The notes under the pieces were generated by a model, which made no database searches, was not told the origin of the DNA, and worked only from the letters and a program-made list of their open reading frames with translations. This document shows, piece by piece, positions 6,917 through 15,455 of a DNA stretch of 16,582 nucleotides (its first letter is position 1; every line of letters starts with the position of its first letter). Both the position numbers and the translations under genes were made by a program. This DNA comes from Pseudomonas sp. PGPPP3 (lineage in GTDB: Bacteria > Pseudomonadota > Gammaproteobacteria > Pseudomonadales > Pseudomonadaceae): contig NKIE01000010.1 of NCBI GenBank assembly GCA_002256055.1, positions 1 to 16,582 of the forward strand, given 5' to 3'.

Positions 6917-7630
6917 ATGCCCAGCCAAGCCCAAACAGCCAGCGCCCTCGGCCTGACGCTCGCCGCCCTCATCAGCCAGCCGCTGCTCGCCGAGGAAGCC
7001 CGCTACAACCAGGTAGCCCTGCGCGCCGAAGTCAGCCAGGAAGTGGCTCACGACCAAATGCAGGTCAGCCTCTACACCGAAGCCCAGGACAAAGACCCCG
7101 CCAAGCTGGCAGCCCAGATTACCCAAACCATCAACCAGGCCCTGACCCAGGCACGCGCCAGCAAGGGTGTCACCGTCAGCCTCGGCAACCGCAACAGCTA
7201 CCCGATCTACGACGGCGACAACCGCAAGATCACTGCCTGGCGCGAGCGCGCTGAGCTGCGCCTGGAAGGCGCCGACTTTGCCACGCTTTCGCAACTCACC
7301 GGGCAACTGCTGCAGCAACTGAAGATGGGCAACATGAGTTTCAGCATTGCCAGCGCCACCCAGAAGAAGACCGAGGACGCCCTGCTGCAGGACGCCATCA
7401 ACGCCTTCAAGGCCCGCGCCCAACTTGCCACCAACGCCCTCGGTGGCAAGGACTACAAACTGGTTAGCCTGAGCCTCAACGGTGGTGGCTTCCAGGCGCC
7501 GATGCCGATGCGCATGCACGCGATGAAAAGCATGGCAGAGGCCGACGCCGCCCCGGCGCCGGAAATCGAAGCCGGCAGCAGCCAGGTCAGCGTCAACGCT
7601 GATGGCGTTATTGAAGTATTGATGCCCTAA
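6917..7630 (+). CDS. exported SIMPL-domain (DUF541) protein
   Basis: This 237-residue protein has an N-terminal export signal and a SIMPL (DUF541) domain from about residue 30 to 200. The hydrophobic segment (about 10-24) ends in LLA before EEA, suggesting cleavage after A25 and a periplasmic location. The domain shows the usual pattern: early strands around VALRAEVSQEVAHDQMQVSLYTEA, NRNSYPIYDGDNRKITAWRERAELRLEG in the middle, and ALLQDAINAFKARAQLATNALGG near the end. SIMPL proteins of Gram-negatives have been linked to outer-membrane integrity and oxidative stress, but no biochemical role is settled. The n-region has no Lys or Arg, unusual for a Sec signal. The start cannot move upstream, because an in-frame TAA lies at 6905-6907, and AAGGA (6906-6910) is well placed. 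The gene is divergent from roxS. The C-terminal 30 residues (AAPAPEIEAGSSQ) look unstructured. Confidence 0.88.
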   Translation: MPSQAQTASALGLTLAALISQPLLAEEARYNQVALRAEVSQEVAHDQMQVSLYTEAQDKDPAKLAAQITQTINQALTQARASKGVTVSLGNRNSYPIYDGDNRKITAWRERAELRLEGADFATLSQLTGQLLQQLKMGNMSFSIASATQKKTEDALLQDAINAFKARAQLATNALGGKDYKLVSLSLNGGGFQAPMPMRMHAMKSMAEADAAPAPEIEAGSSQVSVNADGVIEVLMP

Positions 7631-7636
7631 GCCCGT

Positions 7637-7658
7637 GCGCCGGCCGTCAGGCCGGCGC
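7637..7658 (+). terminator. probable terminator after the SIMPL gene
   Basis: GCGCCGGCC (7637-7645) pairs perfectly with GGCCGGCGC (7650-7658) around a GTCA loop, starting 6 bases after the SIMPL stop. The stem is very stable, but the following TCCTGCC gives almost no T-run, so it may terminate weakly or mainly protect the 3' end of the message. Confidence 0.55.
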
Positions 7659-7794
7659 TCCTGCCGCAGTTATCCACCCCACCACAACACTTTACCGGCT
7701 AATTTTTCACGCTTCGTTGAGTTCTGCCTGCGTAGCTTTGCACCTCAGGTAGCAGCTGCTGTTCAGCTGCCCGCGCAGAGCCAAGCAGAACCCC

Positions 7795-9498
7795 ATGTTG
7801 AAGATCAAAGCCATTCGCCCCGAACTGCTGACCTTGCTGGCCAGCGGATTTTTCCTGCTCGCCTTCAACCAGGCACTGTGGCAACACCTGCTGCAGATCA
7901 CCAGCGCCGACGGCCAGGGCTGGCTGCTGCGCGGTGCCTTTGTACTGCTGGTTTTGGCGGTGTTTAACCTGGTGCTGACCCTGTTGGCGTTCCGCTGGGT
8001 GCTTAAGCCAACATTGAGCGTGCTGCTGCTGTGTGGTGCCGGCGCGACCTACTTCATGAACCAATACGGCACCCTGATCGACAAGGAGATGCTGCGCAAT
8101 ATCGCCGAGACCAACCCCAGCGAAGCCTTCGATCTGCTGTCGCTGAAGTTCGCCGCCTACCTGCTCTTGCTCGGTGTACTGCCCTGCTGGCTGGTCTGGC
8201 AAACACCAGTCAACTACCGCATCTGGCACCGTGAACTGTTCAGCAAAGCGGTGGTGCTGACCGGCTGTACGGCGCTGCTCGGTGGCGTGGCCCTGGCCAA
8301 CTACCAGGGTTTGTCCTCACTGTTTCGCAACCACCACGAACTGCGCCTGATGGTCACCCCGAGCAACATCGTCGGCGCCAGCTCCAGCTACCTGCGCGAA
8401 CAACTGGCCAGCGCCAAGCAACCCTTCCAACTGGTCGCCAGCGATGCACTGCAATCAGCCAATTGGCAGAGCCACGCACGCAAATCCCTGACCGTACTGG
8501 TCATCGGCGAAAGTGCCCGCGCCGAGAACTTCGGCCTGCTCGGTTACGCTCGCAACACCACACCAGAATTAAGCCAGGAAGATGACCTGATCAGCTTCAA
8601 CAATGTCAGCTCCTGCGGCACCGAGACCGCAGTGTCGGTGCCCTGCATGTTTTCCAACATGGGCCGCGCGGACTACAAAGCTCAGATCGCCAAAAACCAG
8701 GACTCGTTGCTCGATGTGCTCAAGCGCGCAGGCCTCAACGTGATCTGGCGCGACAACCAGGCCGGCTGCAAAGGGACCTGCGATCGCGTGACCTTGGAAG
8801 ATGTCAGCAACGATAAAGACGCCGCGCTGTGTAACAGCCAAGAGTGCTTCGACGAAATCCTGCTGAAGAACCTGCAGCACTTCATTGATAACCTGCAGCA
8901 AGACACCGTACTGGTGCTGCACCAGATGGGCAGTCATGGCCCCGAATACTTCAAGCGCGTGCCCAAGGCCTTCGAGCGGTTCACCCCGGTATGCACCAGC
9001 AACGCGCTGAACGAATGCAGCCAAGAAGAAATCGTCAACGCCTACGACAACACCATTCTTTACACCGACCATGTGCTGGCAACGCTGATCGACCTGTTAC
9101 GCAAGAATGAGCAGAAGATTGACACGGGCATGCTCTACCTGTCCGACCATGGCGAATCACTCGGCGAGTACAACCTGTTCCTGCACGGCGCGCCCTACAT
9201 GATGGCGCCTGAGCAACAGAAGCACGTGGGCATGTTTGCCTGGTTCTCCAAGGGCTATCAACTGAGCGCCGGGCTCGACAGTCAGTGCCTGCGCGGCGAG
9301 CGGGACAAAGCCCTGAGCCACGATAACCTGTTCCACTCCATGCTCGGTTTACTGCAGGTCGACACCCGCGCTTACAACCCACGCCTGGACCTGTTTGCCG
9401 GCTGCCACACCCCACCGATCGACGCCGAGGCAACTGCCCTCAGCGACGGAAAAAACGATAAAACTCGCGCAGTTCATCCTGCGCGTCACTCAGGCTAA
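7795..9498 (+). CDS. eptA: lipid A phosphoethanolamine transferase EptA
   Basis: This 567-residue inner-membrane enzyme transfers phosphoethanolamine from phosphatidylethanolamine to lipid A in the periplasm, lowering surface negative charge and affinity for cationic peptides such as polymyxin. About five membrane helices (residues 11-170) precede a periplasmic sulfatase-fold domain. Metal and catalytic residues are visible: E239 in IGESARAENFGL, nucleophile T278 in SCGTETAVSVPCMF, and D451/H452 in SDHGESLGE. Cysteine pairs typical of the family include C274/C284 and C325/C329. The family usually ends near the DLFAGC motif (C537); here about 30 further polar residues follow, and the last 59 bases overlap the convergent pxpC gene. 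The start MLKIKAIRPELLTLLAS is typical, although the upstream Shine-Dalgarno is weak. Such genes are often controlled by PmrAB or ColRS; I found no convincing site. Confidence 0.95.
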   Translation: MLKIKAIRPELLTLLASGFFLLAFNQALWQHLLQITSADGQGWLLRGAFVLLVLAVFNLVLTLLAFRWVLKPTLSVLLLCGAGATYFMNQYGTLIDKEMLRNIAETNPSEAFDLLSLKFAAYLLLLGVLPCWLVWQTPVNYRIWHRELFSKAVVLTGCTALLGGVALANYQGLSSLFRNHHELRLMVTPSNIVGASSSYLREQLASAKQPFQLVASDALQSANWQSHARKSLTVLVIGESARAENFGLLGYARNTTPELSQEDDLISFNNVSSCGTETAVSVPCMFSNMGRADYKAQIAKNQDSLLDVLKRAGLNVIWRDNQAGCKGTCDRVTLEDVSNDKDAALCNSQECFDEILLKNLQHFIDNLQQDTVLVLHQMGSHGPEYFKRVPKAFERFTPVCTSNALNECSQEEIVNAYDNTILYTDHVLATLIDLLRKNEQKIDTGMLYLSDHGESLGEYNLFLHGAPYMMAPEQQKHVGMFAWFSKGYQLSAGLDSQCLRGERDKALSHDNLFHSMLGLLQVDTRAYNPRLDLFAGCHTPPIDAEATALSDGKNDKTRAVHPARHSG

Positions 9499-10372
9499 CG
9501 GCAGTAAAGCGCAGCTCGTGGTGCGCCGGACACTGGGCCAGGCGGCCGAGATCGAGCGGATGCAGCCAGCCCAGTAGCGGGTAGCCGCCCATGGTCTGGC
9601 GGTCGGCCAGCAGGATGATCGGCTGGCCATCGGCCGGCACCTGAATAGCCCCGTTAGTGACCCCTTGCGACCATTGCCGCGCTGGCGTCAGCGCCGGCAC
9701 CGTCAGCGCCGCGCCACACAGGCGGGCGCCCATGCGATCCGATTGCGGGCTGAGTTGCCAGGGTTGGGCGAAGAAACCTTGCAGCTGATCCTCGCTAAAG
9801 CTCAGGGCGTCGCCGCCGGTGATCACTCGCAGCAGGGGCCGTGCGTGGTAGTCGGGCACATAGGGCCAGGGCACGCTGGCTACGCCGGGCAATTGTGCAG
9901 CCGCGCAGCGCAACCAATCGCCCGCGTGCAGGGCCCGGCCATCACCATGCAAACCGCCCAACCCATCACGCTGCTGAGTGGCAACACTGCCCAGTTGGGC
10001 ATCCCCGTGAAATCCACCGGCCACAGCCAGGTAAGCGCGTTGACCACTGCGGGCATAGCCCAGGTGCAATTGCTGGCCGGCACGCACGGCGAAACGCGAC
10101 CAGTTGGCCTGGGGCACGCCATCGACCTCAATGACCACGTCGGCGCCACAGACTGCCACCCAACTATCGTGCCGACTGCGCAGTTGCAAACCGCCCAGGG
10201 CGACCTCCAGCAGCGGCGCGCCCCAAACATTACCGAGCAGGTAATTGGCCCAGGCTGCCGCGTGCAGATCCAGCGGCCCGGCGGGCGACACGCCAAGGTG
10301 CTGCCAGCCAAGACGCCCGGCGTCTTGCAACAGGCTCAAGGGCCCCGACTGCACCACATCGAAACCGCTCAA
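9440..10372 (-). CDS. pxpC: 5-oxoprolinase subunit C (PxpC)
   Basis: This 310-residue protein is the AHS2/biotin-dependent carboxyltransferase-like subunit of the prokaryotic 5-oxoprolinase. PxpABC uses ATP to open 5-oxoproline, a spontaneous damage product of glutamine and glutathione, to glutamate in the cytoplasm. Recognisable segments are GPLSLLQDAGRLGWQHLGVS near the start, DRMGARL around residue 216, and GAIQVPADGQPIILLADRQT followed by GGYPLLG. The start is a TTG: its TTGA overlaps the pxpB stop by 4 bases, no in-frame ATG or GTG lies close upstream, and GAGGGCGG precedes it within the end of pxp[21 protein letters not shown] is the expected N-terminus. The 3' end overlaps the convergent eptA by 59 bases. 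Confidence 0.93.
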   Translation of the reverse strand: MSGFDVVQSGPLSLLQDAGRLGWQHLGVSPAGPLDLHAAAWANYLLGNVWGAPLLEVALGGLQLRSRHDSWVAVCGADVVIEVDGVPQANWSRFAVRAGQQLHLGYARSGQRAYLAVAGGFHGDAQLGSVATQQRDGLGGLHGDGRALHAGDWLRCAAAQLPGVASVPWPYVPDYHARPLLRVITGGDALSFSEDQLQGFFAQPWQLSPQSDRMGARLCGAALTVPALTPARQWSQGVTNGAIQVPADGQPIILLADRQTMGGYPLLGWLHPLDLGRLAQCPAHHELRFTAVSLSDAQDELREFYRFFRR

Positions 10373-11046
10373 GGCGCACCGCCCTCGGCCAGATAGGTAC
10401 GCTGATCAATGGGTACAAAACGCACCCGATCGCCGAGCGCCAAACGGCAGGGCTGAGCGGCCTGCCAGTCAAACAACGACCATGGGCAACGGCCGAGCAG
10501 ATGCCAGCCGCCGGGCGAAGCCTGGGGATAGATCGCCGTTTGCCGCTCGGCAATCGCCAGGCTGCCAGCCGGCACCTGGGTGCGCGGGGTACTACGGCGG
10601 GGCAATGCCAGGCGCCCATCCAGTTCACTCAGGTAGGCAAACCCCGGCGCAAAACCGATGGCGCCGACCCGGTATTCGACGCCACTGTGCAAGGCGATCA
10701 CCTCACTCACACTCAGGTCGCACGCCGCGGCAACGGTGGCCAGGTCCTCGCCGGCATACCAGATCGGCAACTCCAGCAAGGGCGTCGGCGCGAACTGCGG
10801 CGCCTCAACCAGCCAGGCCTCCAGCAAGGGCGTGAGCTGCTGCACCAACTGCGGATGACTGATACGCAACAGGTCGTAATGCACCAGCAGGCTGGTCCAG
10901 GCCGGCACCAGATCGACCAGCACCGGCCCCAACTGCTGAGCGATACGCTCAGCCAAACGGGCGATGCGTTGCGGCAGGTCGGCATCCGGCTGTTCGGCCA
11001 GCACCAGCAGCAGCGCCTCGGCGCCGGCCGGCTCGATACGGATCAC
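10369..11046 (-). CDS. pxpB: 5-oxoprolinase subunit B (PxpB, KipI-like)
   Basis: This 225-residue AHS1/KipI-family subunit of 5-oxoprolinase forms the PxpBC sub-complex that acts with PxpA. The C-terminal cyclophilin-like half has the family signature: [19 protein letters not shown], followed by [19 protein letters not shown], and [18 protein letters not shown]. The N-terminal half, from [15 protein letters not shown], has the expected alpha/beta pattern. The start is a GTG overlapping the pxpA TGA as GTGA (4 bases), so translational coupling is likely; the other end overlaps the TTG of pxpC in the same way. Older names such as KipI (an inhibitor of the sporulation kinase KinA) come from the Bacillus homologue and are misleading here, because the pxpA-pxpB-pxpC arrangement marks the oxoprolinase. 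Confidence 0.93.
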   Translation of the reverse strand: MIRIEPAGAEALLLVLAEQPDADLPQRIARLAERIAQQLGPVLVDLVPAWTSLLVHYDLLRISHPQLVQQLTPLLEAWLVEAPQFAPTPLLELPIWYAGEDLATVAAACDLSVSEVIALHSGVEYRVGAIGFAPGFAYLSELDGRLALPRRSTPRTQVPAGSLAIAERQTAIYPQASPGGWHLLGRCPWSLFDWQAAQPCRLALGDRVRFVPIDQRTYLAEGGAP

Positions 11047-11786
11047 TGCGCATCCAGCAGAGCGCGTAGGCGCCGCAGCACCGCCAGCGACTCGGGATTG
11101 TCGCCATGTACGCAGAGGCTGTCGGCACGCAGCTGCACCGGCCGACCATCGATATCGGCAAATGCCTGGCCGGCTGCAATCGCTAGGGCCTGACTGAGGA
11201 TCTGCTCACTGCGCTGATACACCGCGCCCGGCAAACGGCGCGGCACCAGCTGGCCATCGGCCTGGTAGGCCCGGTCGGCAAAGGCTTCGAACAACAGCGG
11301 CACACCGGCCGCCGCCGCCAGACGTTGTTCGCGGCGATTGTCGGCCAACGCCAGAACCATCAGCGGCAAGCCGGGCCGATAGCGGGCACAAGCCGCCAGC
11401 ACGGCCTCGAACAACTCGTCGCTGCGCAGCAGGTCGTTGTACAAGGCCCCATGGGGTTTGACGTACGCCAGCTGAGTGCCAGCTGCGCGGCAAAAAGCAT
11501 CCAGCGCACCGAGCTGATAAAGCACCAGCGCCTGCACCTCCTCAGCCGAGCAGGCCAGGTGGCGGCGACCAAAGCCTTGCAAGTCGGGATAGGCCGGATG
11601 AGCGCCAATGCTCACCCCATAGCGCACGGCCAAGGCCACACTGCGTTGGATAGTCAGCGGGTCGCCAGCATGAAAACCGCAGGCCAGGTTGGCCTGATCC
11701 ACCAGCGGCATGGCATGGGCATCGTCGCCCATCTGCCAGGCGCCAAAGCTTTCGCCCATGTCGCAATTCAAGAGGATTCTGTTCAT
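11043..11786 (-). CDS. pxpA: 5-oxoprolinase subunit A (PxpA, LamB/YcsF family)
   Basis: This 247-residue TIM-barrel-like protein of the LamB/YcsF family is the catalytic partner of PxpBC in ATP-dependent cleavage of 5-oxoproline to glutamate. Strong signatures are [11 protein letters not shown] at residues 5-15, [12 protein letters not shown] (33-44), [19 protein letters not shown], and [13 protein letters not shown]. The length fits the family (about 245-255). The ATG is right because [15 protein letters not shown] is the conserved N-terminus, yet the only purine-rich sequence is GGCGG directly before it, so the Shine-Dalgarno is poor. It is the first gene of pxpA-pxpB-pxpC. The upstream gap to the reductase gene is 112 bases, so the operon probably has its own promoter there. 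No transporter or regulator gene accompanies the operon here. Confidence 0.95.
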   Translation of the reverse strand: MNRILLNCDMGESFGAWQMGDDAHAMPLVDQANLACGFHAGDPLTIQRSVALAVRYGVSIGAHPAYPDLQGFGRRHLACSAEEVQALVLYQLGALDAFCRAAGTQLAYVKPHGALYNDLLRSDELFEAVLAACARYRPGLPLMVLALADNRREQRLAAAAGVPLLFEAFADRAYQADGQLVPRRLPGAVYQRSEQILSQALAIAAGQAFADIDGRPVQLRADSLCVHGDNPESLAVLRRLRALLDAQ

Positions 11787-11841
11787 CCGCCAAGCTTAGT
11801 GGGGCAATGCCAAGGCGGGAAGCGCCAGGCCGGATAAATGC

Positions 11842-11884
11842 CCAACGCCCCTAGCCGAAATGCACGCCGAACGAGGGACGTTGG
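11842..11884. repeat. interrupted inverted repeat upstream of pxpA
   Basis: CCAACG-C-CCCT (11842-11852) pairs with AGGG-A-CGTTGG (11874-11884): ten of eleven pairs form across a 21-base loop. There is no following T-run in either direction. It sits in the 112-base gap between the reductase stop and pxpA, where the pxpA promoter must be, so it could be an operator or a weak 3' hairpin of the reductase message. Neither is established. Confidence 0.35.
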
Positions 11885-11898
11885 ACAGCGATGCTCAC

Positions 11899-14244
11899 TC
11901 AGTAAACATCGCGCCGGTAGCGACCTTCTTCTATCAGCGCCTCAACCTGAGCGTCGCCCAGCACCTCGCGCAACACCGCATCCACACCGCTGGCCATGCC
12001 ATCGAGGCTGCCGCAGACGTAGATTGCTGCGCCCTCGGCGACCCAGCAGCGCAGGTGTTCGGCGGCCATGCGCAGGCGATCCTGCACATACATCTTGACG
12101 GCCTGGTCGCGGGAAAACGCCAGGTCCAGGCGCGCCAGCTCCTCGCGGCAGTAGAAGTCGTGGGCAGCATTGCGCTCGCCGAACAGCAGCCAGTTGCGCG
12201 ACTGTCCCGCGCCGATGCGCTGTTTGAGCAGGCTGCGCAGGCCGGCTAGGCCGGTGCCATTGCCGATCAGGATCAGCGGGCAATCCGTCTCGGGCCCATG
12301 GAAGCCACTGTTACGCCGCAGCCGTGCCAGCAGCGGTTGCTGCAGCGCGGCGCCGGCCGTCAGCCAACCAGAACCCAGGCCCAGGCTGCCGTCTGGGTGA
12401 CGTTCCTGGCGTACCAGCAACTCCAGCGCGCCATCGCAGGGCAGCGAGGCGATCGAATACTCGCGCACGGCCGCCTCCGCGTGGTTGCCCGGCAGCACCT
12501 CGAGCAGGTCGCCGGCCTGCCAGTCTGCGGCTCTCGGCGGCTGCAGGCGCAAAAGAAAGGTCGGCGCGCCGCTGCTGCCGGGGTTCAGGCACTGGCGGTC
12601 GAGCAAGCGCCACTCGCCAAACGGCTGCTCAGCCATGGCTTGCAGCGGCGCCCCCGTTAAACCGCTGAGTTGCTGTTGCCAGTGTGCCAGGGCGGCGGCG
12701 TCGCCGTTGTCCACTTCCACCGGGCTGAACAGACTGTTGGCGCCCTGTTGTTGCAACCAGCCATGCAGGCGCCGGGCAAAGCCACAGAACTGTTGATACT
12801 GGCGATCACCGAGGGCAAGTACCGCATAGCTCAGGTCCGCCAGGGCCAGCTCGCGGCCCAGCAAACTGCGCTCGAAACCACGGGCGCTGTCCGGCGCCTC
12901 GCCGTCACCGAAGGTGCTGACCACAAACAGCGCGCGGCTGGCCTGGCTTAGCGCCTGGGCATCCACCCGCGCCAAAGGCTGCACCTGCACCGCGATGCCC
13001 GCGGCCTGCAACTGCCCGGCCGTGCGCCAGGCCAGTTGTTCGGCCAGGCCGCTCTGACTGGCAAACCCCACCAGCCAATGCTGGCCCTCGACTGACGTGC
13101 CCAGGGTACCGCGAGCCTGCTTGATCGCGCGCTTCTTGCGCCGACGATCGAGGTACAGCAGCCAGCCAGTGATGGCGAACAGCGGCATGCTCAGGCTGGC
13201 CAGGGCCATCAGAATGCGCCCGACCAAGCCGAAGTATTCGCCCACGTGCAGGGCGTAGACGCTGGCGAGCAACTGGGCGCCGAAGGGTTTGTCGGCATAG
13301 CGCTCATGGCGCTGCACCTGACCACTCAGCGGGTCGAGTGTCAGCTGATTGAGGGCGCGGGGATGGTCGGCATCCTTGAGCAGGTAGAACACCGTGGCCG
13401 GCTGGCCAGCCACCGGTGGCAAGCGTAGGTTCCAGGCCACCAACTGCGGCCCGGCGGCGGCTTGCAGGCTGCTCCAGAGGGCGTGGTAGTCGACGCTCGG
13501 CGGCGGCCCCTGAGGCGCATCACCCGGACGACCACGGCGCTCCCCCGGTTTGCCGCCCTGCTGGCCGGCCGGGGCGTCACTGAGCAATTGAGTCATGCCG
13601 TCGCGATACCAACCATAGGACCAATACAAGCCGGTGAGGCTGGCGCACAGGTAGAACGCCAGGCACCAGGTGCCGGCCACTGCATGCAGATCCCAATTGA
13701 AGGCGCGGCCTTTTTTCGCCCAGTCGAGGGTCAGCCAGGCGCGCCAGTTCAGCGCCTGGCGCGGCCAGCGCAGGTACAGGCCGGAGAGACAGAAGAACAC
13801 CAGCGCCAGGGTGCTGGCGGCGGTGATCTGCTTGCCCGTCTCGCCCATGGCCAGGAAGCGGTGCAGCTGCAGCATCAGGTCGAAGAAGGCCTTGCCGCTG
13901 GGCTCGGCCAGCAGCTCACCGCTGTAGGGATCGAAGAAGCGCATCGGCCCGCGACGCTCACCGGGCTTGGGGGTGAAGAACACCCGCGCAGCGCTGTCGG
14001 TCTGGGTATCAACCCACAGACCGCTGACCGTCTTGCCGGCCGCCGCCTCGATTTTGCTAACCAACTCGGCCGGCGCCAGGATGCCCGAGTCGCGTACCTC
14101 GACCCTAAGCACCTCGGGGTTGAGGGCGCCCATGATCTCGCCTTCGAAAGCGTACAGCGCGCCAGTCGCGCCCATCAGGGCCAGCACCAGGCCGGCACTG
14201 ATGCCGAAAAACCAGTGCAATTGAAACAGGACTTTCTTGAACAC
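11899..14244 (-). CDS. piuB: PiuB-like PepSY/flavodoxin/FAD-NAD(P)H reductase
   Basis: This 781-residue inner-membrane fusion is probably a reductase that passes electrons from NAD(P)H through FAD and FMN to the membrane or periplasm, for example to ferric siderophores. Residues 1-365 are a PepSY-associated membrane region with four hydrophobic segments and histidines (H10, H128, H187, H333) that are possible haem ligands. Its large periplasmic part includes a Gly/Pro/Arg-rich loop (about 228-249). A flavodoxin-like domain (about 387-525) contains [12 protein letters not shown]. The FAD/NAD(P)H module (about 540-781) has REYSIAS (594-600), [17 protein letters not shown] (657-673), YVCGS, and a C-terminal Tyr. 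I chose the GTG at 14244, because [15 protein letters not shown] is the family start and AAGG lies 8 bases upstream; the in-frame GTG at 14286 adds 14 residues. A probable Fur box and the piu genes upstream support an iron role. Confidence 0.88.
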   Translation of the reverse strand: MFKKVLFQLHWFFGISAGLVLALMGATGALYAFEGEIMGALNPEVLRVEVRDSGILAPAELVSKIEAAAGKTVSGLWVDTQTDSAARVFFTPKPGERRGPMRFFDPYSGELLAEPSGKAFFDLMLQLHRFLAMGETGKQITAASTLALVFFCLSGLYLRWPRQALNWRAWLTLDWAKKGRAFNWDLHAVAGTWCLAFYLCASLTGLYWSYGWYRDGMTQLLSDAPAGQQGGKPGERRGRPGDAPQGPPPSVDYHALWSSLQAAAGPQLVAWNLRLPPVAGQPATVFYLLKDADHPRALNQLTLDPLSGQVQRHERYADKPFGAQLLASVYALHVGEYFGLVGRILMALASLSMPLFAITGWLLYLDRRRKKRAIKQARGTLGTSVEGQHWLVGFASQSGLAEQLAWRTAGQLQAAGIAVQVQPLARVDAQALSQASRALFVVSTFGDGEAPDSARGFERSLLGRELALADLSYAVLALGDRQYQQFCGFARRLHGWLQQQGANSLFSPVEVDNGDAAALAHWQQQLSGLTGAPLQAMAEQPFGEWRLLDRQCLNPGSSGAPTFLLRLQPPRAADWQAGDLLEVLPGNHAEAAVREYSIASLPCDGALELLVRQERHPDGSLGLGSGWLTAGAALQQPLLARLRRNSGFHGPETDCPLILIGNGTGLAGLRSLLKQRIGAGQSRNWLLFGERNAAHDFYCREELARLDLAFSRDQAVKMYVQDRLRMAAEHLRCWVAEGAAIYVCGSLDGMASGVDAVLREVLGDAQVEALIEEGRYRRDVY

Positions 14245-14292
14245 GAAAAACACCTTGGTCAGTGGGCTATGCCCGGAGCGGAGCACAGTCTA

Positions 14293-14311
14293 GATGCGAA
14301 GCATTTGCATT
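14293..14311 (-). promoter_or_regulatory. probable Fur box upstream of the piuB-like gene
   Basis: Read on the - strand, the 19-mer AATGCAAATGCTTCGCATC matches 13 of 18 defined positions of the Fur pattern AATGAGAATNATTCTCATT by eye. It lies 49-67 bases before the GTG at 14244, where a repressor would cover a promoter. An overlapping perfect palindrome, TGCATT-C-AATGCA (14306-14318), extends it. This fits iron repression of the piu locus and would give the reductase its own promoter, separate from the genes upstream. Confidence 0.55.
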
Positions 14312-14346
14312 CAATGCAGGTTTACCCAGCCTTTACCTTTGCCCGC

Positions 14347-15453
14347 TCAACGCGTGTGCGCCGGCAGCAACAGCTCGGCGGTGATGTCCGCCAGCTCACG
14401 GCAACCACACAGCGCCATGGCCACTTCCAGCTCCTCGCGCAGCAGCTTGAGCAGGTGCGCCACACCCAGGGCGCCGGCCGTGGTCAGGGCGTGGATATAG
14501 GGCCGGCCGATCAGCACTGCATCCGCACCCAGGGCGATGGCCTTGAGCACATCGGTGCCACGGCGAATGCCTCCGTCCACCAGTAGCAAGGCTTCTGGAC
14601 CTAGGGCCTGGCGAATGGCCGGGAGCATCTTCACGGCCGGCAGCTGGCTGTCCAGCACCCGGCCGCCGTGGTTGGAGGCGATCACCCCGGCGGCGCCGGC
14701 CTGCATGGCCAACTGCGCGTCCTGGGGATGCAGGATGCCCTTGAGCAGCACCGGCAGCCGGCTGTGCTGACACAGCCAGGCCACGTCGGCCCAGTGCGGC
14801 GCCAGCGCCAGCAGGCCATCGAACACGGCACTGCCACCGGCTGGCAGCTCCGGCAATACGGGCGGCGCCTCGATATTCACCGCGGCAATCCCGGCCGGCA
14901 GTTGAAAGCCGGCCCGTTGCTCGCGGTTGCGCACACCGGCCACCGGCGCGTCCACCGTCAACACCAGCGCCTTGTAGCCAGCCGCGGCGGCGCGCTCGGC
15001 CAACGCCAGGGTGCGCGGGCCATCGCCTTGCCAATACAGCTGAAACCACAGCGGCCCATTACCCGCCTCGGCCACCGCCTCCAGCGCCATCGAGGCATAG
15101 GAACTGAGCACCGCTGCGCCACCCATTACCCCGGCGGCCAGGGCCATGGCCCGCTCACCCTCCGGATGAAACAACTGCTGATAGGCCACCGGCGCCAGCA
15201 GGATCGGGTGCTGCAGGGTGTCGCCCAGCAACTGACAACGGGTATGACCTCCGCGCAGATCGCGCAGCATTCGCGGCAGCAGCGCCCAGTCCTGCCAGAC
15301 GTTCAGGTTGGCCTGGCAGGTCAGCTCATCCGCCGCGCCACCTTGCAAGTAGGCCAAGGCATTGGCATCCAGGCGCTGCAGGGCATGCCGCTGGTAATCG
15401 CAAGCCGCCACCAGATCAAGGGCAATCACATCGAGGGGCGGTAACCGGGTCAT
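14347..15453 (-). CDS. FMN-dependent alpha-hydroxy-acid oxidase/dehydrogenase
   Basis: This 368-residue TIM-barrel flavoprotein of the LldD/lactate oxidase/glycolate oxidase family oxidises an L-2-hydroxy acid to the 2-keto acid. Visible FMN and active-site features are APVAYQQLFHPEGE (87-100), WFQLYWQ (136-142), TVDAP (166-170, D168), K238 in LLKGI, the catalytic His in SNHGGR (H262, R265), and VDGGIRRG with GADAVLIGRP for the phosphate. No long membrane-binding insertion is seen, so it may be a soluble oxidase; substrate and electron acceptor are unknown. The ATG at 15453 gives the normal N-terminus and lies 2 bases after the piuC TGA, implying translational coupling. The longer in-frame ORF start at 15612 lies inside piuC and is rejected. 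Its place inside an iron-uptake operon is unexpected for ordinary lactate use. Confidence 0.9.
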   Translation of the reverse strand: MTRLPPLDVIALDLVAACDYQRHALQRLDANALAYLQGGAADELTCQANLNVWQDWALLPRMLRDLRGGHTRCQLLGDTLQHPILLAPVAYQQLFHPEGERAMALAAGVMGGAAVLSSYASMALEAVAEAGNGPLWFQLYWQGDGPRTLALAERAAAAGYKALVLTVDAPVAGVRNREQRAGFQLPAGIAAVNIEAPPVLPELPAGGSAVFDGLLALAPHWADVAWLCQHSRLPVLLKGILHPQDAQLAMQAGAAGVIASNHGGRVLDSQLPAVKMLPAIRQALGPEALLLVDGGIRRGTDVLKAIALGADAVLIGRPYIHALTTAGALGVAHLLKLLREELEVAMALCGCRELADITAELLLPAHTR

Positions 15454-15455
15454 CG

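Noticed and set aside
7691..7710. TTTTCAC upstream of eptA, as a ColR site
   Set aside because: It resembles one half of the ColR motif I recall, but the upstream bases and spacing do not fit; no PmrA-type repeat was seen either.
13462..14586. 374-codon + strand open frame antisense to the PiuB-like gene
   Set aside because: It crosses the Fur box region and runs antisense to two real genes; its Gln/Ala/Arg-rich translation shows no domain.
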